6,413 bases of DNA from Nitrospinota bacterium (GTDB lineage Bacteria > Nitrospinota_A > UBA7883): the NCBI GenBank assembly GCA_029880775.1, contig JAOUNV010000124.1:1-6413 (forward strand), given 5' to 3'. Every line of letters starts with the position of its first letter. Positions within the stretch are counted from its first letter, which is position 1. Shown piece after piece: positions 1 through 6,409 of this stretch. The notes beneath the pieces are model-generated. The model saw only the letters and a program-made list of their open reading frames with translations. It ran no database searches and had not been told where the DNA came from. Position numbers and translations under genes: made by a program.

Positions 1-755
1 GCCTGGACGTCTGGCTCGGATACCCGCGGGATGCTTAGATCCATCGGCCCTTCCCAATCTACTTGATCATGGGCATCGGCCAAACGAGCAGCATCCGTCT
101 CTGCCTCGGCCGTCTCGGGCACACACACCACACTCCTTACATCTTCATCAGGCTCAGCCTTGTCCCCAGAGCCACGGGGTTCCGCGTTGACCTCGACGGA
201 CCTTCGATCTGTGGTGGCGTAGTCCTGTCTCTCTTCAAAACCTCGCTTCTCGCAAGCCGACCGACGCCTGGCGCTCTCCGAGCGGCTCCTTGATCGACTC
301 CTGGAGCGGCTCCTATAGTGGCGATTGGCTGCCTCTAACTTTTCCTCGCTCCTGTCCAAGGACGTCCTCCTTGAGGCCGCACCCTCCTCGCTGGGCCTTT
401 CCTCCCTGGAACCGCAGGGTTTGGGGGCCTTGCTCGACACCTCTGGCCCTCTGGTGGTCTGCTGGTTACGGCCTCTCCGAGCGTCCCGCTCCCCACAGGG
501 CGACTGCTCTCTCCTTATACTCACGGAGCGATTTTCAGATCTGCTCCCCGAGCGCCGGGCAGCCACCACGTCCCTCGCCTTGCCTTTGGCCCAGAACACA
601 TCGCTCGCAGCTGGCCCAAGCCGGCGGACGTCGGCCTCGCTGACGCTGGTGGGGTTGTGCTGCCTCAGGACGTGCTCCATGGCCCTCCTTCTGGTTCCAC
701 CCCGCTCGATCCCTCTTCCTTCGCATATGCGGCATAGATACGCTCTTCCAGACAT
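1..755 (-). CDS. Third ORF, partial: C2H2-like finger plus RS-repeat protein of unknown function
   Basis: Not recognised as a named family. The frame opens after TAA at 779-777. The first ATG is at 755, and 251 codons run to the window edge without a stop, so the C terminus is missing. Residues 8-33 hold C8-X2-C11-X16-H28-X4-H33, a C2H2-like finger with a longer spacing than the classical X12. Residues about 65-145 are Arg/Ser/Glu-rich. Residues 148-159 are six consecutive RS dipeptides, followed by ESARRRS. From about 168 onward the protein becomes acidic, and PMDLS occurs at 237-241, matching the CtBP-binding PxDLS consensus. No signal peptide or membrane segment is seen, so it is not an obvious envelope protein. 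It lies on the same strand as gag-pol, 250 bases after the Pol stop, with a splice-acceptor-like sequence just before its ATG. It may be an accessory ORF of the retrotransposon or an exon of a neighbouring gene. Confidence 0.68.
   Translation of the reverse strand, partial: MSGRAYLCRICEGRGIERGGTRRRAMEHVLRQHNPTSVSEADVRRLGPAASDVFWAKGKARDVVAARRSGSRSENRSVSIRREQSPCGERDARRGRNQQTTRGPEVSSKAPKPCGSREERPSEEGAASRRTSLDRSEEKLEAANRHYRSRSRSRSRSRSESARRRSACEKRGFEERQDYATTDRRSVEVNAEPRGSGDKAEPDEDVRSVVCVPETAEAETDAARLADAHDQVDWEGPMDLSIPRVSEPDVQ
279..314 (-). repeat. RS-dipeptide repeat tract within the third ORF
   Basis: Twelve codons encode six tandem Arg-Ser dipeptides (residues 148-159). The codon pairs are AGG AGC, CGC TCC, AGG AGT, CGA TCA, AGG AGC and CGC TCG, so most dipeptides are spelled differently. 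An 11-base unit (GAGCGGCTCCT on the plus strand) recurs at 280-290 and 304-314, 24 bases apart, which hints at an origin by local duplication followed by synonymous drift. RS tracts are typical of splicing and nuclear-speckle proteins and of basic RNA-binding tails. Confidence 0.85.
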
Positions 756-1004
756 CCCTAGGAAAAGAAAACTGTTTTAGAGGCAGCTCATGGAAAGAAT
801 ACATATTATTTAATCGGCACACCGACGATAGCGACGTTTCGGAGAGACGCGGTGATTGGAGACTTGAACCTTACGGAAAACTAAAGCGTGAGATCGGACG
901 CGATAACCCGGAAGAAGGCGGTCGCGCTAGAATTGATGTTTGAACAACAACGTAACGAAATTCCTCGGCGGACGACGCGGTAGCGGATAGTTTGCTACGA
1001 CGAC
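756..1004 (-). other. Region between pol and the third ORF, no gene supported
   Basis: These 249 bases have no convincing coding frame on either strand. On the sense strand they contain an AT-rich block (814-798), a GTAAGG that could be a weak splice donor at about 875-870, and the acceptor-like tract at 771-758. I looked for a 3' LTR start (a purine tract directly followed by TG) and a matching CA end and found no convincing pair, although TGTTG near 910 and AAACA near 774 could be read as short LTR ends. No AATAAA polyadenylation signal is present. Confidence 0.55.
758..771 (-). promoter_or_regulatory. Likely 3' splice acceptor just upstream of the third ORF
   Basis: On the sense strand, TTTTCTTTTCCTAG is an almost pure pyrimidine run ending in AG (759-758), followed by GG and then the ATG at 755. 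CTAAAAC just upstream (780-774) is loosely branch-point-like but lies very close to the AG. This is the arrangement expected if the ORF is translated from a spliced subgenomic RNA, as env is in gypsy-type errantiviruses. The matching donor is not identified and may be upstream of the window. If the gene is cellular, this would be the start of an internal exon. Confidence 0.6.
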
Positions 1005-1031
1005 CTACTCCTTTTCTGCCTCCCCTGCTTT
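1004..1031 (-). other. Purine-rich tract at the end of pol, candidate polypurine tract
   Basis: On the sense strand, 25 of 28 bases are purines, spanning the last Pol codons and stop (encoding the Lys/Glu-rich C terminus). In LTR retrotransposons a polypurine tract primes plus-strand DNA synthesis directly upstream of the 3' LTR. Here the next bases are TCGTCG rather than TG, so the tract may simply reflect the coding sequence. Confidence 0.25.
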
Positions 1032-4000
1032 GTGTTGCCCACCACCCCTCAGCCTAGTGACCACCTTATTTACCCATCTTGGTACACCTTTCCCTTCGTA
1101 GGGTTTCAGTTTATTATGGTGAACCACTTTTGTTTGGCCGTCTGGCCCAAGTTGAATCCTAAAGTTGACCTCTGAAAGCTTTTCTAGCACTGGCAGGGGC
1201 CCATCGTACATCCTCTCCAACTTTGGTGTCGCACCCTTCCTTCTGGTCTCGTGCAGATACCATATGAGGTCACCCTCCTGGTACCTGTGAAACGACATCC
1301 CCGCATCATACATGTCTTTGTTGCGCCTGGCGCTGATCCCAATATGCTCCCGAGCTACCTCGTGTGCGTGTCGCATGCGTTCCCTCATCTCCATGACCTG
1401 ACTGCAGAGAGACCCTTCTGTACCTCCGGGTACACCAGTATTGTCTCGAAACTGTATGTTGGCTGGCATGCGTACCTCGCGCCCCATGCAAAGCATGTTT
1501 GGAGTCAGCTTAGTGGTTTCATTGGGAGAAGCGCGGTAAGCCCCAGCTACACAGCCCAGATACAGGTCCCATTCCTCTTGGTCGACAAGGTATGACTTAA
1601 TCATCTTTATCAGCGTCCGATTGAAGCGTTCGGTTTGGCCGTTTCCTCGTGGGTTTCTCACACTAGTACGTTTCTTTTTAACTTCCAACAGGCTGCACAG
1701 TTCTTTAAATAATCTGTTTTCAAACACTGTTCCCTGGTCAGTGAGAATTGCGATCGGGGTACCCCACCTTGCGACAAACTGGTTGAGGACCTGTCTGGCA
1801 CAATCCTCCGCCGTCTGGTTTGGCACTGGTATGACCTCGACATACTTGGTGAAGTGGTCTGTCATCACCAGTATGTATCTGTTACCCCTTTCTGTAACTG
1901 GAAACGGTCCCATATAGTCCATTGCGAGCACGTCCCATGCAGCTCCCGACCTAAGGTGGCCCATTGGTGCCTTCGGTGTTTTGGTTAAAGGACGATTCGC
2001 AGCACAGACGTCGCATTGCCTCACGAAAAGGACTACATCTGTTTTCATGCCGAACCAGTAGAAGCTCTGAGCCGTCTTCTGTGTCGTCCTCTTCACTCCC
2101 ATATGCCCCGATGTAAGAGCGCTGTGCATTTGATGAAGGACCATATCCTTGTACTTGGTGGGTACGAGGAGTTGACAGTATGTGCCCGTGCCATCCCGCT
2201 TGCTAAAATGTTTAAATAACACTCCGTCCCTGACCACAAGATTCTCCCACAGAAGCCAATAGTGACGAGCTGCAGGCGATTTCGTCAACATTTCCTCTGC
2301 TCTTTGTCTGCGCCCTGCCTCAACCGCAGCAAGGATATCCTGTATGTCTAGGTCTTGCCTTTGGGCTTCGCGAAGACCCACCGCATCAAAACCATCAAGC
2401 CAGTTTGACTCTAGCCACATCTTCTCAGAAGGGCCATCGATTGCCCTTACAGGTTGGGAACAGTTGATTTCTGCGGTGCCCACTTCCTGCCTGTCTCCAG
2501 TAGAACTCTGATTCGGTGTGGTCGGACTGACGGCTGCGCACCATCTCTTTTGACCATCCTGCTCGCAATCTACCATCCAAGTAGAGGCCATTGTCTCGGC
2601 ACGCCGCTTACACTTAGCACACGGACCGCACTTCAACACTTCTGTGTTGTCTACATTAGGACACGTACAGTCCTTGGGAAATTCGCAGCGTGACAAGGCG
2701 TCGCAGTGCGCTTGCTTTCTTCCTGGTCTGTACTCAATCTGGAAATCGAACGCAGCCAGGATGTCGATCCAGCGTGCTATCTTCCCGGAGGGTTCCTTCA
2801 GTTTGTACAACCACACCAGGGCTTGGTGGTCGCTGCGCACGGTAAACCTCCGACCGAGCAAGTATTGTCTATAGTGTTGAACGAAGTGGACCACTGCAAG
2901 AAGCTCTTTTTCTGTGACACAATAGTTTCTCTCAGCTCGGTTCAGGGCTCTGCTTCCATATGCAATTACCCGCTCACGACCCTCCTGCACCTGCGAAAGG
3001 ACACCTCCGATTCCAACGCCTGACGCATCCACGTCCAAGTAGAACTGGCCCCCCTCGTTCAAAGGGTATCCCATTACCTCAGGACTGACGAGAGCCCCCT
3101 TCATATCCTCGAAAGCTTTCTGGCAGTCATCCGTCCAATGAAACTCAACGTCCTTCCTGGTCAGGTCCACTAATGGTTTAACTCTCTTGGCGAAGTCCTT
3201 GACAAAGCGACGGTAATAGTTGCCAGTGGCAACAAACTGCTTTACCTGCTTTGCTGTTTCGGGTGTCGGCCAGGACAATATCTTGGAAATGTTGTTGGGG
3301 TCTGGTCGCACCCCGTCACCAGAGACGACGTGCCCCAAGAAGACCACCTCCGCCTGGAGCAGGTGGCACTTGTCTGGTCGCAGTTTCAACCCAGCGTCCC
3401 TGATCCTAGACAGCACCTCGTCGACCCTGGTCATGTGCTCAGTGAAGTTCGCACCATATGTGATAATGTCATCCACGTACACGAGGCAGGTCTCCCACTG
3501 CAAACCTTGTAAGGCAATCTCCATCATTCGCTGGAAACAAGCGCTCGAAGAGTTCAGTCCAAATGGTAACCGAGTCATCTGAAATTGACCAAACTTACAT
3601 GCAAACGCGCTTTTGGGACGGTCAGACTTCTTCAGCGGTATTTGAAAATATCCACTGGTTAGGTCAAAGCTGCTGAACAACGTGGCTCCTGCAACCGCAT
3701 CCAGGCAGTCCTGCACCCGAGGGAGTGGGAAGCCGTCAGGCTTAACCAGTGCATTAAGTCTGCGATAGTCTACACATGGCCTTATTTGCCCATTCTTTTT
3801 CTTCACCAAGACAATTGGACTAGCCCAGGGCGACGTGCTCTCCTCTATCACTCCCTTCTTCAAAAGATCCTCAATGGCCCTCTTCTCCTCCTCGGCATAT
3901 GCCAATGGCACCCGGCGTGGCCGTTGTTTAATAGGGGGTGCGTCTCCCGTCTTGATCTCGTGCTCGACTAAGTGAGTCAGCCCTATGTCCCATTCATCCC

Positions 4001-5045
4001 TGGAGAATGAGTCTTGAAACTTGGTCAACAGGCCCGCCACCACTTCACACTCTTCACTGCTTCGGCCCACAGAGGCCCTCTTGTACAAATCAACAAGGTG
4101 AGCTGGGACCGCCTCACCTTTGGCGATGGGAAGTGACACACTGCGAGCCTTAGGGGCTGCAGACCCGTACTGGACACGCCTTATTCGACAAAGGTCTTCA
4201 TCTTCATTTGAGCCTTCCGCATCCGCCACGACCGTCATCACGCTTCCTATACGCTCAGCACATGCCACTTCGGCATCCTGACGAAGCACCACTTCTCCTG
4301 GCAGGGGATTAAGCACCCTCACTTTACAAGTTGGTGATCTATTGACATCCACTAAGGTGGTGGCCATCACCAGACTATACCGGTCTCGGAACCCATCAGT
4401 TGCCTCCACTATGAAGCTGGAGTCGTCAAAGTCGTCCCCCTCAACCCGTTCAATATATACATCGACCAGCGCCTCTGCCATCCCCGGGACAGGTGTGTCC
4501 CCCGCTACGGTCACGCGCCGCTTCTTCGCGTGGCCCCCAACTTGAAAACACGGCACGTGGACTCCCCCTATGACAATCTCGTTTCTGCTCAGCATTATGT
4601 CAGCAGGGCCGTCCTCTCCACCCTTGAGCACATCGTACCCCAACAATGCATCATCACTGATGTCGGCCACGACCGCCTCCCTAATGATTTCCAAAGGTCC
4701 TAGCTTGAAGTTAAAAGTCGCAACCCCCCTGTCGCGGATGCTCTCTCCGCCCGCACCCTTGAGATTTAATGCTCGGCCCAAAGGTGGTCGTGTCTCTTTA
4801 TTTAGGCGCTCATACACTCTAGTCGACACCACTGTGTGCGAGGCCCCTGTGTCGGCCGTGAACAGGACAGGCGACCCCTCAATGGCTCCGGCTACGTACA
4901 CCCCCATCGTCAACCCTCTAGCTTTGTCCCCTTTCGGCGTCTTTTCAATAGCCTTCACTTCCGGTCTGTTGAGCGTGGTCACATCCGTGACACACGTTAC
5001 TGCTGGTTGGACCTCCCCTCGACCGTTAGGTTTGGCCCTTGGTAG
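1005..5045 (-). CDS. pol: Pol polyprotein (protease, RT, RNase H, integrase), made by -1 frameshift from gag
   Basis: Pol copies the element RNA into DNA and inserts it. It has no ATG start of its own. The first start-like codon is GTG at 4982, but the -1 frame is open from 5123 and is inferred to be entered at 5045. Residues below count from that GTG; 21 more precede it. Protease: about 24-135, active-site DTGA at 44-47 and LLGYD at 113-117. RT: about 340-560, motif A Asp at D440, LPFGL 472-476, YVDD 502-505. RNase H: about 643-768 with D652, E693, D718 and D761. Integrase zinc finger: H953, H960, C990, C993. Integrase core: D1022, D1082, E1118, with exactly 35 residues between the last two (DD35E). 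A GPY/F-like module at about 1259-1277 has GPL instead of GPY. The tail ends about 30 residues after 'HHNKLKPY', with no chromodomain. A Cys-rich cluster (C766-C791) sits between RNase H and integrase. No inactivating change is visible. Confidence 0.95.
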   Translation of the reverse strand, partial: LPRAKPNGRGEVQPAVTCVTDVTTLNRPEVKAIEKTPKGDKARGLTMGVYVAGAIEGSPVLFTADTGASHTVVSTRVYERLNKETRPPLGRALNLKGAGGESIRDRGVATFNFKLGPLEIIREAVVADISDDALLGYDVLKGGEDGPADIMLSRNEIVIGGVHVPCFQVGGHAKKRRVTVAGDTPVPGMAEALVDVYIERVEGDDFDDSSFIVEATDGFRDRYSLVMATTLVDVNRSPTCKVRVLNPLPGEVVLRQDAEVACAERIGSVMTVVADAEGSNEDEDLCRIRRVQYGSAAPKARSVSLPIAKGEAVPAHLVDLYKRASVGRSSEECEVVAGLLTKFQDSFSRDEWDIGLTHLVEHEIKTGDAPPIKQRPRRVPLAYAEEEKRAIEDLLKKGVIEESTSPWASPIVLVKKKNGQIRPCVDYRRLNALVKPDGFPLPRVQDCLDAVAGATLFSSFDLTSGYFQIPLKKSDRPKSAFACKFGQFQMTRLPFGLNSSSACFQRMMEIALQGLQWETCLVYVDDIITYGANFTEHMTRVDEVLSRIRDAGLKLRPDKCHLLQAEVVFLGHVVSGDGVRPDPNNISKILSWPTPETAKQVKQFVATGNYYRRFVKDFAKRVKPLVDLTRKDVEFHWTDDCQKAFEDMKGALVSPEVMGYPLNEGGQFYLDVDASGVGIGGVLSQVQEGRERVIAYGSRALNRAERNYCVTEKELLAVVHFVQHYRQYLLGRRFTVRSDHQALVWLYKLKEPSGKIARWIDILAAFDFQIEYRPGRKQAHCDALSRCEFPKDCTCPNVDNTEVLKCGPCAKCKRRAETMASTWMVDCEQDGQKRWCAAVSPTTPNQSSTGDRQEVGTAEINCSQPVRAIDGPSEKMWLESNWLDGFDAVGLREAQRQDLDIQDILAAVEAGRRQRAEEMLTKSPAARHYWLLWENLVVRDGVLFKHFSKRDGTGTYCQLLVPTKYKDMVLHQMHSALTSGHMGVKRTTQKTAQSFYWFGMKTDVVLFVRQCDVCAANRPLTKTPKAPMGHLRSGAAWDVLAMDYMGPFPVTERGNRYILVMTDHFTKYVEVIPVPNQTAEDCARQVLNQFVARWGTPIAILTDQGTVFENRLFKELCSLLEVKKKRTSVRNPRGNGQTERFNRTLIKMIKSYLVDQEEWDLYLGCVAGAYRASPNETTKLTPNMLCMGREVRMPANIQFRDNTGVPGGTEGSLCSQVMEMRERMRHAHEVAREHIGISARRNKDMYDAGMSFHRYQEGDLIWYLHETRRKGATPKLERMYDGPLPVLEKLSEVNFRIQLGPDGQTKVVHHNKLKPYEGKGVPRWVNKVVTRLRGGGQHKAGEAEKE
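4974..4996 (-). promoter_or_regulatory. Stable hairpin immediately after the gag stop codon
   Basis: On the sense strand, CGTG-T-GTCAC-GGAT-GTGAC-CACG folds into nine Watson-Crick pairs, with a single bulged T at 4992 and a four-base loop (4986-4983). It begins at the first base after the Gag TAA (4999-4997) and ends within the first Pol codons. It lies about 48 bases downstream of the slippery heptamer, farther than a standard stimulator. It could be part of a larger frameshift or packaging structure, or could simply be coincidental. Confidence 0.4.
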
Positions 5046-6409
5046 TTTAAATGATTCCCTTGAATCCCTCGATTGGTGTTCCCACCATATCCAAAGCGCT
5101 CTCCAGAGCGGCTCGTTCGCCGATCAGTGCCTCGCCTGTTAGGACACTCCCGACTGATGTGCCCGATATCCTGACAGTTGTAGCACCTGACGTTACTGCT
5201 CTGAGACCGCCGTGGCAAGCCGTCCTGACCAGTCATCTGTTTCGCTGCCGTCAACTCTTCTAGCTTCTTCAGAATCTTTTGAAGCACCCCGTCCTTCCCG
5301 TTGTCCCCTTCCTCTTCAGCCTTCTTCTGGGTTCCCGTCGGACCTACAGGGAGCCGGTTTATATTATGCTCTGTCTCTCCTTCGCTTCCACTCGCCTCCT
5401 CAGATGCTCTCCTCACCGCCCTCCGGTCCCTCTTATCGCTTTGCATGCCTCTCGTCTGAATAAAGTTTACAGCATGGAACACCGCCTCATCTATAGTCTC
5501 AGGTTCTTTATGGAACTCGATCTCGAACCGCGCCTCCTCGTCTCGCAGCCCATCTAGAAACCTCCGCACCAGGTCTTCATTCCTAATATGCCTGTCCCTG
5601 AACCCATGAGCTTTATCGTACAACATTTTTAACTCGGCCGCGTACTCTTCAGCCGTCTCGCCCTGGCGCTGACTGCGCCTGCTAAACTTCGCCGCAAACG
5701 AACGACTAGTTTCCACCACCCGGAACCTGTTCGTCAGTTCCCCAACTAATTCCCCATAGTTGTACAGCAGGTGACGCGGAAGCTGCACAAAGACAAATTG
5801 CGCTGCTGCCCCTTCCAGCTTCGGTAGCAGATTGTCTAGTTTTTCCTCATCTCGCCATGCGTTTCGTTCCGCGATGGCCTCGAACCTGGCGATCCACATA
5901 CGCCAGTCCTCTTTGCCGTTGAAAGGCGGTATCTTGACGTGATCATTTCTCCTTGTAGTCTCCTGGCTCCGGCCACCTCTGCCGAAGTGGTCCCCCGTAG
6001 CCTCTCTGTATTCCCTGCCCTCCTCATTCTGCGAGTTGAAGTTTAAATTCTCCTCATAAGGGTGATGCGCCGCCAGCTCCCTCTGTTGCCCGCCCAGCTG
6101 TTGTGATGCTGAAGCGTACTCTCCACGGCCCCTTGAGCCTCCCTGCTGTGACCGCTGCAGGTACTCAGGTCCCCCAATATGATCTTGGCGCGCTTTCAGC
6201 TCCTGCAGTTCTTTCACAACACCACTCATCATCTCCGTAAGAGACGACAACATCTTTGTTGCCACTTCCCCACTTGGCCGCGTGGTTGACCACCCGGGTG
6301 ACACACCAGAGGCCTCCTCCACGTGCATCGTCTCGTCGTTAGTCACTGAAGGCGATCTGCTCCGGAACGTCACCTCCGTCTCGCTGTCTTCCCGCCTTGG
6401 CTCCGCCAT
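4997..6409 (-). CDS. gag: Gag polyprotein, 470 aa, with CCHC zinc knuckle
   Basis: Structural protein that would assemble the cytoplasmic virus-like particle and package the genomic RNA. Residues 1-155 are polar and low in complexity, with a heptad-like helix around 52-78 and Arg/Gly-rich patches. Residues about 157-320 resemble the Retrotrans_gag capsid domain: the 'PPFNGKEDWRMWIARFEAI' type start, the 'GETAEEYAAELKMLYDKA' type middle and the 'RRFLDGLRD' type end. A second short charged helix lies at 375-390. The zinc knuckle C-X2-C-X4-H-X4-C uses C409, C412, H417 and C422 (bases 5185-5144) and is followed by an Arg-rich nucleocapsid tail. The ATG has A at -3 and G at +4, a strong animal context. 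The frame is still open at the window edge, so a start further upstream is not excluded. There is no in-frame stop. The frameshift site to Pol lies at codons 453-455, 15 sense codons before the Gag stop. Confidence 0.93.
   Translation of the reverse strand: MAEPRREDSETEVTFRSRSPSVTNDETMHVEEASGVSPGWSTTRPSGEVATKMLSSLTEMMSGVVKELQELKARQDHIGGPEYLQRSQQGGSRGRGEYASASQQLGGQQRELAAHHPYEENLNFNSQNEEGREYREATGDHFGRGGRSQETTRRNDHVKIPPFNGKEDWRMWIARFEAIAERNAWRDEEKLDNLLPKLEGAAAQFVFVQLPRHLLYNYGELVGELTNRFRVVETSRSFAAKFSRRSQRQGETAEEYAAELKMLYDKAHGFRDRHIRNEDLVRRFLDGLRDEEARFEIEFHKEPETIDEAVFHAVNFIQTRGMQSDKRDRRAVRRASEEASGSEGETEHNINRLPVGPTGTQKKAEEEGDNGKDGVLQKILKKLEELTAAKQMTGQDGLPRRSQSSNVRCYNCQDIGHISRECPNRRGTDRRTSRSGERFGYGGNTNRGIQGNHLNYQGPNLTVEGRSNQQ
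5009..5038 (-). promoter_or_regulatory. Possible frameshift-stimulating stem or pseudoknot after the slippery site
   Basis: A 6-base spacer (5044-5039) separates the heptamer from GGGCC (5038-5034). GGGCC can pair with GGTCC (5013-5009) through five pairs, one of them G-U, around a 20-base loop. The loop contains CGGTC (5025-5021), which is complementary to GACCG at 4966-4962, so an H-type pseudoknot with a long second loop is conceivable. An alternative, mutually exclusive stem pairs ACCT (5031-5028) with AGGT (5014-5011). The spacing suits known stimulators, but the pairing is short. Confidence 0.35.
5045..5051 (-). promoter_or_regulatory. -1 ribosomal frameshift heptamer T TTA AAC in the gag-pol overlap
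   Basis: Read on the minus strand, Gag codons 453-455 are CAT TTA AAC, giving the slippery heptamer T TTA AAC in the correct X XXY YYZ phase. Both tRNAs can slip back one base onto TTT AAA, and translation then resumes at CTA (5045-5043) in the Pol frame. That frame is open from here to the Pol stop at 1005. It is closed upstream by TGA at 5126-5124, so the shift must occur within about 130 bases, and this is the only heptamer of this form I found there. U UUA AAC is an experimentally established slippery sequence in coronaviruses and some retroviruses. Its use here is inferred. Confidence 0.88.

Noticed and set aside
1..755. Envelope (env) gene downstream of pol
   Set aside because: The frame has no signal peptide, transmembrane segment or furin-fusion peptide region in the visible 251 codons. 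It is highly charged with an RS tract.
325..780. 151-codon plus-strand reading frame, and a further plus-strand frame at 290-643
   Set aside because: Both are antisense to the finger/RS ORF. Their Leu/Ser/Pro-rich content mirrors its Arg/Ser/Glu codons and shows no recognisable domain.
535..822. 95-codon minus-strand reading frame starting at 822
   Set aside because: It overlaps the third ORF in another frame and is shorter. Its Met lies upstream of the splice acceptor, and it lacks the coherent finger and RS architecture.
774..912. Short LTR with TGTTG...AAACA ends between pol and the third ORF
   Set aside because: No polypurine tract precedes the TG, no polyadenylation signal is present, and the partner LTR is outside the window, so nothing supports it beyond dinucleotide ends. 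It is kept open only as an alternative.
4980..4982. GTG as an independent Pol start codon
   Set aside because: In a eukaryotic retrotransposon a GTG start is unlikely. The Pol frame is open upstream into Gag and contains a proper -1 slippery site.
4570..5142. 190-codon plus-strand reading frame antisense to the gag-pol junction
   Set aside because: It overlaps the protease coding region and the frameshift zone in antisense, has a composition expected from a reverse-complement shadow, and shows no domain.
6369..6381. GAG|GTGACG near gag codon 12 as the splice donor for the third ORF
   Set aside because: It matches the donor core only partly, and joining it to the acceptor at 758 puts the Gag start out of frame with the third ORF. 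A donor upstream of the window is as likely.
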